Shown here: piece after piece, positions 9,330 to 18,500 of the stretch
Numbering within the stretch: position 1 is the stretch's first letter
Layout: the number at the start of each line of letters is the position of its first letter
DNA from: Kitasatospora kifunensis
Lineage (GTDB): Bacteria > Actinomycetota > Actinomycetes > Streptomycetales > Streptomycetaceae
NCBI RefSeq assembly: GCF_014203855.1
Contig: NZ_JACHJV010000003.1
Span: 124,001-188,000 of the forward strand
Length of the DNA stretch: 64,000 nt
Direction: 5' to 3'
Position numbers and translations under genes: made by a program
The notes under the pieces: generated by a model
Database searches by the model: none
What the model saw: only the letters and a program-made list of their open reading frames with translations
Told to the model about the DNA's origin: nothing

Positions 9330-9402
9330 TCAGCTGTCCAGCGTCGCCAGGGGAAGGACGCTGAGGATCGCGGTGGGCCGGCCGGACGGGGCAGGACTTC
9401 GG
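9330..9402 (-). pseudogene. 3' scrap of a third copy of the 103-residue gene
   Basis: These 73 bases encode the last two dozen codons of a 103-residue-type gene (ending LSVLPLATLDS). They match cassette B's copy (21635 onward) more closely than the neighbouring intact copy, which ends NALPLAALDN. The flank at about 9295-9330 also resembles the sequence just beyond the cassette B gene. It marks an old tandem duplication or recombination between the cassettes. Confidence 0.7.
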
Positions 9403-9420
9403 GGTCCTGGTGAGGGTGTC

Positions 9421-9732
9421 TCAGTTGTCCAGCGCTGCCAGCGGCAGCGCGTTGAAGTCGTCGGTGTGCCAGTCGAGGAGGGCAGGGCTTCGGGTGGCCC
9501 GGGCGCACAGGCCTTGGGCGGCCCGGATGGCGTCGGCGGCGGTCTCGGCCCGCAGGAGCACGACCAGTTCGAGCTCGCCGGCGGTCGCCGGAGCCTGGAC
9601 GCGGACATGGTCGAGTCGGTCGGCTGTGGTCGCGTGGGCCCAGACCAGGTCGACCACGGTGGCAGGGCGCGGGTTCCGGTCGCGGGCCGGTGGCCCGGTC
9701 AGGTGAGTGGCCACCACGTAGCGCGCGTTCAA
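9421..9732 (-). CDS. 103-residue conserved protein of cassette A
   Basis: Not recognised as a known family. It has no signal peptide or membrane segment. The pattern is MNARYVVA, then PATVVDLVWAHATTADRLDHV, then a strand-rich ELELVVLLRAETAADAI, an Ala-rich helix and a tail ending PLAALDN. An alpha/beta ferredoxin-like fold is plausible. Start is TTG, 3 bases after the stop of the secreted-peptide gene upstream, so translation is probably coupled. A paralogue of equal length sits in the same place in cassette B (21635-21946). About two thirds of residues are shared by eye, which argues strongly that this is a real gene. Confidence 0.75.
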   Translation of the reverse strand: MNARYVVATHLTGPPARDRNPRPATVVDLVWAHATTADRLDHVRVQAPATAGELELVVLLRAETAADAIRAAQGLCARATRSPALLDWHTDDFNALPLAALDN

Positions 9733-9735
9733 CGC

Positions 9736-9909
9736 CTAGCCCCAGCAGCCGCCGCAGACGAGGTCGGGGGCCGTGTCCGCAGCGGGGGCCGCGGGCGCGG
9801 GGGCCACCGGAGCGGGGGCCGCGGGCGCGGCGTCAGCGGGCGCGGCGGAGAGTCCGATGCCGAACAGGGCGATCAGGCCGAACAGGACGAATCGCAGTGT
9901 TCCAGGCAT
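9736..9909 (-). CDS. 57-residue secreted peptide with C-terminal CGGCWG (cassette A)
   Basis: Signal peptide MPGTLRFVLFGLIALFGIGL...APADA, then a Pro/Ala-rich linker of about 18 residues, then DLVCGGCWG at the C-terminus. ATG at 9909 follows GGAGGT at ideal spacing. The cassette B paralogue (21950-22108, 52 residues) keeps the signal peptide and the CGGCW ending while the linker has diverged. That pattern indicates selection on the two cysteines, glycines and tryptophan. The two Cys could form a disulfide, bind metal, or be part of a processed exopeptide. First gene of the minus-strand operon; divergent from the regulator at 10185. Confidence 0.75.
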   Translation of the reverse strand: MPGTLRFVLFGLIALFGIGLSAAPADAAPAAPAPVAPAPAAPAADTAPDLVCGGCWG

Positions 9910-9994
9910 GGCGGGACCTCCGTTGGGTGTTTGTGGGGTGCCGGCATGACCGGGTCGCTCCGGTGCCGGATCCGTCGGGCGGTCGGCGCCCTGC

Positions 9995-10077
9995 GGTGAA
10001 CAGAAGTCTTCCGCGCAGCTCAGCCGGGCGGAAGCGGCTGCCGCTGGCCCGAAGGTTCCATGGCACGATCGGGCCAG
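9995..10077. promoter_or_regulatory. Divergent promoter block shared by cassettes A and B
   Basis: About 80 bases, starting GGTGAACAGAAGTCTTCC and running to the GGTTCCATGGCACGATC segment, recur almost unchanged at 22195-22278. It lies between the peptide gene and the regulator in both cassettes. Non-coding conservation at this level suggests promoters plus a regulator-binding site. Confidence 0.6.
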
Positions 10078-10184
10078 CACCGGCGCGGCCGGCGCGGACC
10101 TTGCTCCGGTCGGACCGGTCGTGTCACGCTCGGACGACACACGGGCATCACATCGGCATCACACGGGGGACGGGGGCTGGAGCG

Positions 10185-11165
10185 ATGCTGCGCGCTCTGG
10201 GACTGGATGCGGTCAGCGAGCAGGTGTACCAAGAACTGCTGGCCGAACCGACGTTGGACGCAATACTGCTGGCCGAGCGCCTCGGCCTGAGTCAGGATCA
10301 GGTCGGTGCGAGTCTGGACACGCTGGCCGACCTCGCGTTGCTGCGGATGTCGCGCGAGGCGCCGCAGCAGCGGCGGCCGGTCAGCCAGGAGCGCGCCCGC
10401 GCGCTCCTGCTGCGCCGTCAGGAGGAGGAACTCCGAGCCCGCCTCGCCGCCCTGGAGGCCAACCGCATCGCGGTTGCCACCGCGGCCGAGCGGGCGGCCC
10501 GCGAGCGGCAGCGGATCCCCACCGGCACCGAACAGCTCGACGGCCTGGACGAGATCCAGTCCCGCCTGGAGTCCCTGCTCCAGAGCGCCACCACCGAGAT
10601 CTGCTCGATCGTCCCCACCCTGATGCCCCCCGAAGCCCTGGAGGCCGCGCGCCCCCTGGACGAGGACCTGCTCAGGCGCGGCATCACCCAGCGGACGCTC
10701 TGTCACGAGGGCGTGCGAACCAACCCCCGCGCCCTCGCCTACGGGCGCTCGATGGCCGCCGTCGGTGCGCAGCTGCGCACCGCGCCGGCGCTGCCGCACC
10801 GCCTGCTGGTGGTTGACCGGGCCACCGCCCTCGTCCCGCTCGACCCCGCCTCGCCGACCGCCAGCGCCGTGCTGGTCACCATCCCCGGGATCGTGGCCGG
10901 CCTGGCCGAGCTGTTCGACCGGATCTGGGCGGACGCCGTCCCGCTGGACCAGGCCCCCGCCCCCGACTGTGCCACCGGCATCACCGCCGCTGAACGCGAA
11001 CTCCTGAAGATCCTCTCCACCGGCCTGACCGATGAGGTCGCCGCCAAGCGCCTGGGTGTCTCCGTACGCACCGTCAAGCGCCGGATGGAGGAGCTGATGC
11101 GCCGTCTGGAAGCTGGTTCCCGCTTCGAAGCCGGCTTCAAGGCTTGCCAACACGGCTGGCTCTGA
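10185..11165 (+). CDS. TrmB/LuxR-type transcriptional regulator of cassette A
   Basis: 326 residues. The N-terminus (MLRALGLDAVSEQVYQELL ... LLAERLGLSQDQVGASLDTL) is a TrmB-like winged helix. Residues 75-125 are an Arg/Glu/Ala-rich helix, probably a coiled coil for dimerisation. A middle alpha/beta region resembling a PLD-like/TrmB-associated domain follows (EICSIVPTLMPPEAL; LLVVDRATALVPLD). The C-terminus is a LuxR-type HTH (ITAAERELLKILSTGLTDEV, then RLGVSVRTVKRRMEEL). It has no receiver domain. It reads away from the peptide/103/CHAP operon and shares the promoter block, so it probably controls that operon. I chose ATG 10185 because the family normally begins at this helix; the ribosome-binding site is weak (GGAG). 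Confidence 0.82.
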   Translation: MLRALGLDAVSEQVYQELLAEPTLDAILLAERLGLSQDQVGASLDTLADLALLRMSREAPQQRRPVSQERARALLLRRQEEELRARLAALEANRIAVATAAERAARERQRIPTGTEQLDGLDEIQSRLESLLQSATTEICSIVPTLMPPEALEAARPLDEDLLRRGITQRTLCHEGVRTNPRALAYGRSMAAVGAQLRTAPALPHRLLVVDRATALVPLDPASPTASAVLVTIPGIVAGLAELFDRIWADAVPLDQAPAPDCATGITAAERELLKILSTGLTDEVAAKRLGVSVRTVKRRMEELMRRLEAGSRFEAGFKACQHGWL

Positions 11166-11320
11166 ACCACCCGTGCCCGTCGGGGTGGCGAGTGCCCGGC
11201 CACGGGCCATGTGGGCGGGGGCTGGCCCCTGGAGGGGGCGGCGGCGCCCGCCGTCCCTGGTGGCCCCCGGCCAACGGGCCGACTGCACGCGGTTCGAGCC
11301 GGTCCAAGTGGCCTACATGG

Positions 11321-11992
11321 TCACTTACTTCCGTAACCCCTCATCAGCGCGGCCAGAATGTCGGTGAGCTTCGGGGCGACATCGACGAGGGCGTGGGCCA
11401 GTTCCGGGGAGTCCTGGTAGAAGCGGCGCAGTTCGGTTCCGGGCGCGGCCATCTGCCACAGCGCGCCGGCCATGGAGACGGCGGTGGCGACGACGTTGCC
11501 GCCCTGTTCGTCCGTGAGGTTCAGGATGCCGCACAGGACTGCGCTGACCGCCCCGACCTCGGCAATGGCGATCAGCTTGAAGGACCGGACGGCGGCGAAG
11601 GATACGCCGCGCTCCAGGTTCAGCGGCGTGTGGGCGAGCAGGTCGCAGAAGAGCGGCCGCGCCACCAGCGAGTCGGCGAGGATGCCCGCGATGGCGATCG
11701 GTGTTTCGGGCCCTGCCGGGCGTCCGTCGTCCAGCGCGCCGAGCCGGTTCCGCACGTCCTGCGACCACTGAACCCACTCACCGGCCGCCAGGCGCAGGAA
11801 GATCTCCTCCCTGGTCTCGAAGTAACGCAGCATCGCCGACTTGTGCATGCCGACCGCCGCAGCGATATCCGTGACGGTCACCGCGCGGACGCCGCGCTCG
11901 CCGGCGAGGCGCGCGGCAGCCTCCAGGATCGCCGTCACGCGGGCGTGCTTGGCTTCGGCGCTTCGGGCGCGTTCGAACTGCGGCGTAGTCAC
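11321..11992 (-). CDS. TetR/AcrR family regulator
   Basis: 223 residues. The N-terminal HTH is clear (VTVTDIAAAVGMHKSAMLRYFETREEI read across residues 38-66), and the C-terminal ligand domain is all-helical (ILADSLVARPLFCDLLAHT, a TetR_C_17-like pattern). Start is GTG with TACGCT 6 bases upstream and no ribosome-binding site, so the transcript may be leaderless. A dyad at 12012-12037 lies in the promoter and is the likely operator. The divergent neighbour is only a gene remnant, so the original target may be lost. Confidence 0.85.
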   Translation of the reverse strand: MTTPQFERARSAEAKHARVTAILEAAARLAGERGVRAVTVTDIAAAVGMHKSAMLRYFETREEIFLRLAAGEWVQWSQDVRNRLGALDDGRPAGPETPIAIAGILADSLVARPLFCDLLAHTPLNLERGVSFAAVRSFKLIAIAEVGAVSAVLCGILNLTDEQGGNVVATAVSMAGALWQMAAPGTELRRFYQDSPELAHALVDVAPKLTDILAALMRGYGSK

Positions 11993-12011
11993 CTACACAG
12001 CGTACCGCAAC

Positions 12012-12037
12012 CATGTTGTGGTATTAGCACAATCATG
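12012..12037. promoter_or_regulatory. Candidate TetR operator
   Basis: CATGTTGTG, 7-base spacer, CACAATCATG: inverted arms matching except for one inserted base. It lies 20 bases upstream of the GTG of the TetR gene, overlapping its promoter. Confidence 0.5.
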
Positions 12038-12100
12038 TTTCGCTAGGAGGAGGCGTCATCACGGGCACGCCCGACGCCGTCGACGTCAGCTGACATCCTC

Positions 12101-12352
12101 GTGTGGATCGTCCACGCGGACAACCTGCCCAGCCATCTGCTGCTGGGCGCCGGTGCGGTGCACATGGCCCTGGGCCTGGCACCCCGGCTCGAACAGGCCG
12201 CCACAATGACCAGCGCCGACACCTTCATCCGGCTGACCACCGTGCCCGGCATCGGCAACTGGACCGCACCCGGGAAAAGTGGTCGGGCTGTGGCCGTTCG
12301 TCGGCGTGGCGGTGATCGTGAGCATGCATCGCGGGAAAGTCCGGTGCGTTGA
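12101..12352 (+). pseudogene. Unassigned small membrane-protein remnant
   Basis: The frame begins WIVHADNLPSHLLLGAGAVHMALGLA, a hydrophobic stretch, then MTSADTFIRLTTVPGIGNW. After a frame change at about 12275 another hydrophobic segment appears (KVVGLWPFVGVAVIVSM). No ribosome-binding site fits. It looks like a frameshifted membrane protein once divergent from the TetR gene. Function unknown. Confidence 0.35.
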
Positions 12353-12379
12353 TGAACTACCAGCCCCTAGCATGCGCGG

Positions 12380-13303
12380 GTGAACCTTTTGCATCTCGGC
12401 GCGCCGATCGGGCCGATGATTCGCGTCCACGGCGGGTTCGCCAACCGGATGTACCGGCTCGACACCGACCAAGGCTCGTTCGCGGTGAAGGAGTTGAACC
12501 TCGTCGACCGCCGCTGGACCTATCGCGTCGAGGACGTGTTCAGGTTTGAGCAGGCGGCCTTCGCCGCCGGCATCCCGATGCCGGAGCCGATCTCGGCCAG
12601 CGACCACACGCTCGTTCACCGATGGGTCGAGGGAGAAAAGGTGCCAGAAGCACCGGTGTCGGCGGCGTACGCGTTTGAGATCGGTGAGATCCTCGCGCGC
12701 ATCCACGCGCTCGACGTCGCGTGGACCCATGTGTCGATCGAGGAACCGACGTCACGGGACTGGCCCGAGCTCGCCGCGCGGGCGGCGGCGACCGGACAGC
12801 CATGGGCCGACGAACTCGCCTCCCACATCGAGACGTTCCTCGCGATTGCCCACTTCGTCGACACCTGCGAACGGCCAGGCCCCGTCGTGCTGACCCATAG
12901 GGACATCCAACCGTGGAACCTGCTCGCTCGAGAGGGTCGGCCGGTGGTGCTCGACTGGGAGCTCTCGGGGATGCTCGACCTGTCCGGTGAGCTCGGCTCG
13001 ACCGCGCTGAGCCTCGCGAAGGGACCTGGCTTCGACGACATCAAGCCCGCCATCTTCCGCTCGGTCCTCGACGGCTATGTCGCGGGAGGCGGAGCGCTGC
13101 CGCCGTCAGGTCCAAGCTGGTTTGTGTTCATGATCGGCGGCTGGCTGGGGCACACGAGGTGGAACATCCTGCGGTGCCTCGCCGGTGTCGAGGCGAGCAC
13201 CGGCCCTGACCTCGCACTGTCGCACGAGTCCGTGCGCAACGGCGTGCGCGGCCTCCCCGACCTGTTCGGCCGGCTTCCGGAGCTCGAGGCGCTGCTCGTG
13301 TGA
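12380..13303 (+). CDS. Aminoglycoside-phosphotransferase/choline-kinase-like kinase
   Basis: 307 residues. Kinase-like fold: FAVKELN supplies the ATP-binding Lys (about residue 37), VLTHRDIQPWNLL has catalytic Asp175 and Asn180 (Brenner motif HxDxxxxN), and VVLDWELSG has metal-binding Asp192. The substrate may be an aminoglycoside, another antibiotic or a small alcohol; sequence does not decide. Start is GTG with TAGCAT 6 bases upstream and no ribosome-binding site, so a leaderless transcript is likely. Ends at a strong shared terminator. Confidence 0.85.
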   Translation: MNLLHLGAPIGPMIRVHGGFANRMYRLDTDQGSFAVKELNLVDRRWTYRVEDVFRFEQAAFAAGIPMPEPISASDHTLVHRWVEGEKVPEAPVSAAYAFEIGEILARIHALDVAWTHVSIEEPTSRDWPELAARAAATGQPWADELASHIETFLAIAHFVDTCERPGPVVLTHRDIQPWNLLAREGRPVVLDWELSGMLDLSGELGSTALSLAKGPGFDDIKPAIFRSVLDGYVAGGGALPPSGPSWFVFMIGGWLGHTRWNILRCLAGVEASTGPDLALSHESVRNGVRGLPDLFGRLPELEALLV

Positions 13304-13330
13304 CGGTGACCCGCGTCTGTGCTGAAAGCG

Positions 13331-13372
13331 TGAGCCGGCCCCCGGGGGGTGCCGCCGGGGGCCGTCGGCTCA
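13331..13372. terminator. Bidirectional hairpin between converging genes
   Basis: TGAGCCGGCCCCCGG pairs with a nearly complementary right arm ending CGGCTCA, between the stop of the kinase (13303) and that of the S66 peptidase (13387). Confidence 0.65.
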
Positions 13373-13386
13373 CTGATCCGCGGTGC

Positions 13387-14406
13387 TCAGCTGACCGGTC
13401 CCGTCATCGCGTGCGGCCCTACCGCCGGTTCGAGCAGCGACAGCGTCCGCTGCTGCGCATCGAGGCCGACGCGGATGCCGACCGGCATCGGCAGATTGGG
13501 GCCGGCATGCCCGAGATCGACGTTGCCCAGGACCGGGATGTCACGGTCCCCGAGGACGTCGAGGACGATCTCGGACAAGGTGGGGGACGCGCCGGGCTCG
13601 AGTCCGCTGATCTCGCGCGGAACGCCCACGACCATGCCAGCGATCCGATCGAGGATGCCGCTGTGCCGCATCACCTGCAGATAGCTCCACACGTACGATG
13701 CCAGGCCGCCCAGCTCCTCCCAGAACAGCACCGCACCGTCGAAAGCTTCGAGCGGCAGCGCGAACGGCGTCGCCTGCGCCAGCACGATGCGATTGATCAG
13801 CCCGCCGATCAGCGGCCCTTCGACACGACCAGGACGCCAGCACTCCCACGACGGGCTCGCGGGCAGCGCACCGATCGCCTCGGTATCGGTCAGCAACCTG
13901 GAGTAGAGCTTCTCGAGTTCCGCCTGGCGCGCCACGGGCGCGGACTGCCAGTGTCCGCCGAAGCCGGGGACGGCCATGTCGGCGTGGAACCCGACCAGAC
14001 CCGTGCGCGCATGGAGGACCAGGTGCAGCAGCGAGATGTCGCTGTAGCCGAGGATCGGCTTGGGGTCGGCCCTGATCGCCTCGACGTCGATCAGGTCAAG
14101 GTAACCGAACGCCGTCTGGCCGCCGTCACTCGCGACGATCGCGCGCACCTCGGGATCCCGCAGAAGACCATTGAGCTCCCCGGCGATCTCCGCCGGCGTG
14201 GCCGCACTCCACCAACGGCTGCGTCCTGCTTCGAGTAACGGAGCCCGACGCACGCGGAATCCCATCCGCTCGAACAGCTCCACCGTCCGCTGGACGTTGG
14301 GCTCGTAAGCGGCCGGCAGCCCACCGGACAGCGCTGCGATGACAACAAGATCTCCGGGCTTCAGGGCACGCGGTCGAAGCAGCTGAGGCAGTGCAGAACC
14401 AGTCAT
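13387..14406 (-). CDS. S66 family LD-carboxypeptidase-like peptidase
   Basis: 339 residues. Family S66 trims the terminal D-Ala of tetrapeptides in peptidoglycan recycling; some relatives cleave microcin-like peptides. Catalytic set visible: Ser122 in ILGYSDIS, Glu229 or 230 in LFWEELGG, His299 in DLGHAGPNLP. VASDGGQTAFGYLDLID is the conserved N-lobe motif. No signal peptide, so cytosolic. ATG at 14406 is the first Met ahead of the conserved N-terminus; the ribosome-binding site is poor. An IS630 transposase remnant lies immediately upstream. Confidence 0.88.
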   Translation of the reverse strand: MTGSALPQLLRPRALKPGDLVVIAALSGGLPAAYEPNVQRTVELFERMGFRVRRAPLLEAGRSRWWSAATPAEIAGELNGLLRDPEVRAIVASDGGQTAFGYLDLIDVEAIRADPKPILGYSDISLLHLVLHARTGLVGFHADMAVPGFGGHWQSAPVARQAELEKLYSRLLTDTEAIGALPASPSWECWRPGRVEGPLIGGLINRIVLAQATPFALPLEAFDGAVLFWEELGGLASYVWSYLQVMRHSGILDRIAGMVVGVPREISGLEPGASPTLSEIVLDVLGDRDIPVLGNVDLGHAGPNLPMPVGIRVGLDAQQRTLSLLEPAVGPHAMTGPVS

Positions 14407-14437
14407 GGCGTCAGTGTCGCCGGTGCCTTTGGTGGAG

Positions 14438-14575
14438 TCACGCGATTTTCGCCCAACGTCCGCCCCAGCGCAGGCCCTTCTCGCTGCGGACGCGGACGCA
14501 GGCGCGCTCGCGGCGCTGGGCTGCCAGGACATCTGGGTGGCGGGCGTTGGTGAGGCCATGCCGGCGCGGGGAAGT
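14438..14575 (-). pseudogene. C-terminal remnant of an IS630-type transposase
   Basis: The minus strand reads TNARHPDVLAAQRRERA, then VRSEKGLRWGGRW and stop. This matches the C-terminus of the intact transposase at 24311-25444 (NARHPDVLAAKRRERARIR, SEKGVRWGGR). Only the last 40 or so codons remain. Confidence 0.7.
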
Positions 14576-14628
14576 GCGAACCAAAAGAGACGATGTTCAA
14601 ATGTCTGATGTTTGGATATGGTCCTCCC

Positions 14629-15339
14629 ATGAAACACATCAACGCACCGCGGCGGACGGCCAGCCTGTCCGCCCAGCTCGTGGCGAGCCTCCGCTCGCAC
14701 ATTGAGACAGGGGGTTGGCCGGTCGGGACGCGGATCCCGCCGGAGCAGGCCCTCATCGAGGAGCTCGGGGTCGGACGCAGCACACTGCGGGAGGCGATCG
14801 GTGCGCTGGTGCACCTCGGCCTGTTGGAACCCAGAGCCGGTGACGGCACCTACGTCCGCTCCGCCAGCGAGCTCCAGTCGGTCATGGTGCGGCGGGCAGG
14901 CTCCGCGAAGCGGGACGACGTGCTGGAGCTGCGGACCGTCCTGGAGGAGTACGCCTCGGGCGCCGCGGCCCTGCGCCGCAGCGAGGAGCAGGTGCGGCAG
15001 CTGCGGGAGCTGCTGGCCGACGCCGAAGCGGCCATCGCCGGCGAGGACGCGTCCGCGGCCACCGGCGTCGACGCGCTCTTCCACCGGTCCGTCGTCCGGG
15101 CGAGCGGGAACGAGCTGCTGATCGAGGTGTACGACTACCTCGGCACGGCGCTCACCTCGCACCTGGGGGGCCTGACCTGGGAGGCCGCCCACGCCGAGGA
15201 GCACGCCGACCTGCACCGGCGGCTCGTCGACGCGATCGAGGCCCAGGACGCGGGCGGCGCTCGCGGCGCCGCAGCCGCGATCGTCCGGCTCACCCACGGC
15301 CACGGAACCGCCGACGCACGCGCGGCCGAGGACCGGTGA
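14629..15339 (+). CDS. GntR/FadR-type regulator
   Basis: 236 residues. N-terminal GntR winged helix (GTRIPPEQALIEELGVGRS; LGLLEPRAGDGTYV) and C-terminal all-helical FCD ligand domain (residues about 95-225, with VLELRTVLEEYA and the metal-site-like HADLHRRLVDAI). ATG 14629 was preferred to an upstream in-frame start because it begins right before the DNA-binding domain. Upstream bases 14598-14616 form a weak CAAA/TTTG dyad that could be an autoregulatory site. The carboxylic acid reductase begins 170 bases downstream on the same strand, so this is its likely regulator. Confidence 0.85.
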   Translation: MKHINAPRRTASLSAQLVASLRSHIETGGWPVGTRIPPEQALIEELGVGRSTLREAIGALVHLGLLEPRAGDGTYVRSASELQSVMVRRAGSAKRDDVLELRTVLEEYASGAAALRRSEEQVRQLRELLADAEAAIAGEDASAATGVDALFHRSVVRASGNELLIEVYDYLGTALTSHLGGLTWEAAHAEEHADLHRRLVDAIEAQDAGGARGAAAAIVRLTHGHGTADARAAEDR

Positions 15340-15508
15340 GCCCGCAGCCGACCCCGATGCCCCGGCACTCCCCCGCCGGGACACCGGCCGCCGAGGGTGC
15401 GGGCCAAGGCCGTCACCCACCTCAGCCCTCCCACGGATCCGATCACCCCGCCCGAACGGCAACGCCGCCCGCCCGAACAGGATTTCTCGGCCGCAAAGGA
15501 GATCACTC

Positions 15509-18500
15509 GTGTCCCGCTCCCACCTCCCCGCCGACGAGCTCGACGCACGTACCGACCGACGAAGCACCCACTTATTCGCGACCGACGCCCAGTTCCGTGA
15601 CGCTGCGCCCCTGAACGCCGTCACCGAGGCGATCCGGCGCCCCGACCTACCGCTCGCCGACCTGGTGGCCACCGTGATGGAGGCATACGCCGACCGCCCC
15701 GCCCTGGGCGAGCGTGCCACCGAAAAGGTCACCGACCCGCAGACGGGCCGCACCACGCTGCGCCTGCTGCAGCGGTTCGACACGCTCACCTACGGCGAAC
15801 TCTGGGAGCGGGTGGGTGCGGTGGCCTCCGAGTGGCGGCACCACCCCGAACAGGCGCTGGGCCCCGGCGACTTCGTCGCCCTCCTCGGGCCCACGAGCGC
15901 CGAGTACACCGTGGCGGACCTGGCTTGCGTCCGCTTGGGCGCGGTGTCCGTCCCCCTGCAGTCGGGTGCTCCAGCGGCACACCTGGCCCCCATCGTCGAG
16001 CAAGCCGGACCGCGCCTGCTCGTGGTGGACGTCGACCAGCTGGACGTCGCGCTCGAGGTTGCGGCGAGGGCCCCCTCGCTGGGCAGGATCGTCGTCATCG
16101 GCCACCGGCCCGAGGCCACCGCCCACCAGGAGAAGCTGGAGTCCGCGCGCGCCCGGCTCGCGGCGCAGGGCCGGAGCGTGGCCCTGGACACGCTGGCGTC
16201 GATCGTCGAGCGGGGAAGGGCGCTGCCCTCGCTCCCCCGGGTTCCCGACGGGTCGGCGGCCGACGCGCTGAGCGCGCTGATCTACACCTCGGGAAGTACC
16301 GGCACCCCCAAGGGGGCCATGTACACCGAGCGTCTGGTCCGGCAGTTCTGGGTCGACTTCGTGCCCGGCCAGGCGGCGCGGCCCTCCATCACGCTCAACT
16401 ACCTGCCGTTGAGTCACATGATGGGCAGGGGGGTGCTGTTCGGGACGCTCGCCAAGGGGGGCCTCGCCGCTTTCGCGGCCTCCAGCGACCTGTCGACACT
16501 CTTCGAGGACCTCTCCCTGGTCCGTCCCACCGAAATCGTCATGGTTCCCCGCATCTGCGACATGCTCTTCCACCACTACCGGGCACAGTTGTCCCACCGG
16601 GCCAAGGCAGGCGGCGGGACAGGCGGCGACGCGGCCGAGCAGGTGATGGCGGAGCTGCGGGAGAAGGTCATGGGCGGCCGCCTCCTGTGGGCCGTCAGCG
16701 CCTCGGCCCCGCCGAGCGCCGAGACGACGGCGTTCATCCAGGACTGCCTCCACGTCAGACTGCTCGACGGCTACGGGTCGACGGAAGCCGGGGTCGTCTC
16801 CCTCGACGGCCGGGTGCTGCGCCCGCCGGTGACCGATCACAAGCTGGCCGACGTACCCGAGCTGGGATACTTCGCAACCGACTCGCCGTACCCCAGGGGC
16901 GAACTGCTGATCAGGTCCGAGCGGCTCGTCCCCGGATACTTCCGGCGTCCGGACGCCACCTGCGAGGTCTTCGACGAGGACGGCTTCTACCGCACGGGCG
17001 ACATCATGGCCCGCGTCGGCCCCGACGAACTGAGGTACGTCGACCGCCGCTCCAACGTCCTCAAGCTGTCCCAGGGCGAATTCGTCGCCCTCTCCCGCCT
17101 GGAGGCGCTCTTCAACGGCAGTCCGGTCGTCCGGCAGATCTTCCTGTACGGCAGCGGCACCCGCGCCTACCTGCTCGCGGTGGTCGTGCCGACGAAGGAC
17201 GCCCTGGAGCGCGTCGACGGGGATGCCCGGCGCCTGCGGCCGATCCTGCGGGAGTCCCTGCAGAAGCTCGCCACCGAGGCGGGGCTGAACTCCTACGAGA
17301 TCCCACGGGATCTGCTCGTCGAGACCGAGCCGTTCACTCAGGAGAACGGACTGCTCTCCGGGGTGCGCAAGCCGTTGCGGCCGGCCCTGACGAAGCGGTA
17401 CGGCGAGCGTCTCGAAGCGCTGTACACCCAGCTGTCCGACCGGGAGGCCGAGGAACTCCGGACGCTGCGTCAGACCGGCACCGACCAGCCGGTATCGGCG
17501 ACCGTGCTCCGGGCTGCGCAGGCGCTCCTGGGGTTGGAAGAGGGTGTCGTGGAACTTGGCACACGCTTCCTCGAACTCGGCGGTGACAGCCTCACGGCAC
17601 TGTCGTTCTCCCAGCTGATGAAAGAGACCTTTCACGTCGACATCCCGGTCAACGTGATCATCAACCCGGTCAACTCGCTGCAGCAGGTGGCCGATCACAT
17701 CGAGCGGGCACTCGCGGCGGAACACCGCCGTCCCACCGCCGACAGCGTCCACGGCCCGGACGCGAGGCGGCTGGAGGCGGCCCAGCTGCGGCTGGACGCG
17801 TTCCTCGACGCGCGGACCGTCGAGCAGGTCGAAAGGCCGGCCGGTCCGCTGCCCGAGGCCCGGACCGTCCTGCTGACCGGCGCCAACGGCTACCTGGGCC
17901 GCTTCCTGTGCCTCGAGTGGCTGGAACGCGCGGCGCAGCGCGGCGGCACGCTGGTGTGCGTGGTCCGCGGCTCCTCGGCCGAGGCAGCCCGGGCACGGCT
18001 CGATGAGGCCTTCGACAGCGGCGACCCGGAACTCATGGAGCGCTACCGGAAGTCCGCCGCCCAGCATCTTCGCGTGGTCGCCGGCGACATCGGGGAACCG
18101 CGTCTCGGACTCGACGAGGAGACCTGGCAGCACCTGGTCGACACCGTGGACCTGATCGTCCACCCGGCGGCACTGGTCAACCATGTCCTGCCCTACGACC
18201 AGCAGTTCGGTCCCAACGTGCTGGGAACGGCCGAACTGATCAGGCTCGCGGTCACCTCCCGGATCAAGCAGTTCACCTACCTGTCGACAGTCGCCGTCGT
18301 ATTCGGGAACGCGGCAGCCGCCGACGAGTCGGCGGACATCCGCACTGCCTGCGGGGCACGCGACCTCGACGGTGACTACGCGGACGGTTACGCGGCCAGC
18401 AAATGGGCCGGCGAGGTGCTGCTGCGCGAGGCGCACGAAGCGTTCGGTCTGCCGGTCGCCGTCTTCCGCTCGAACATGATCCTCGCGCACCCACGCTACC

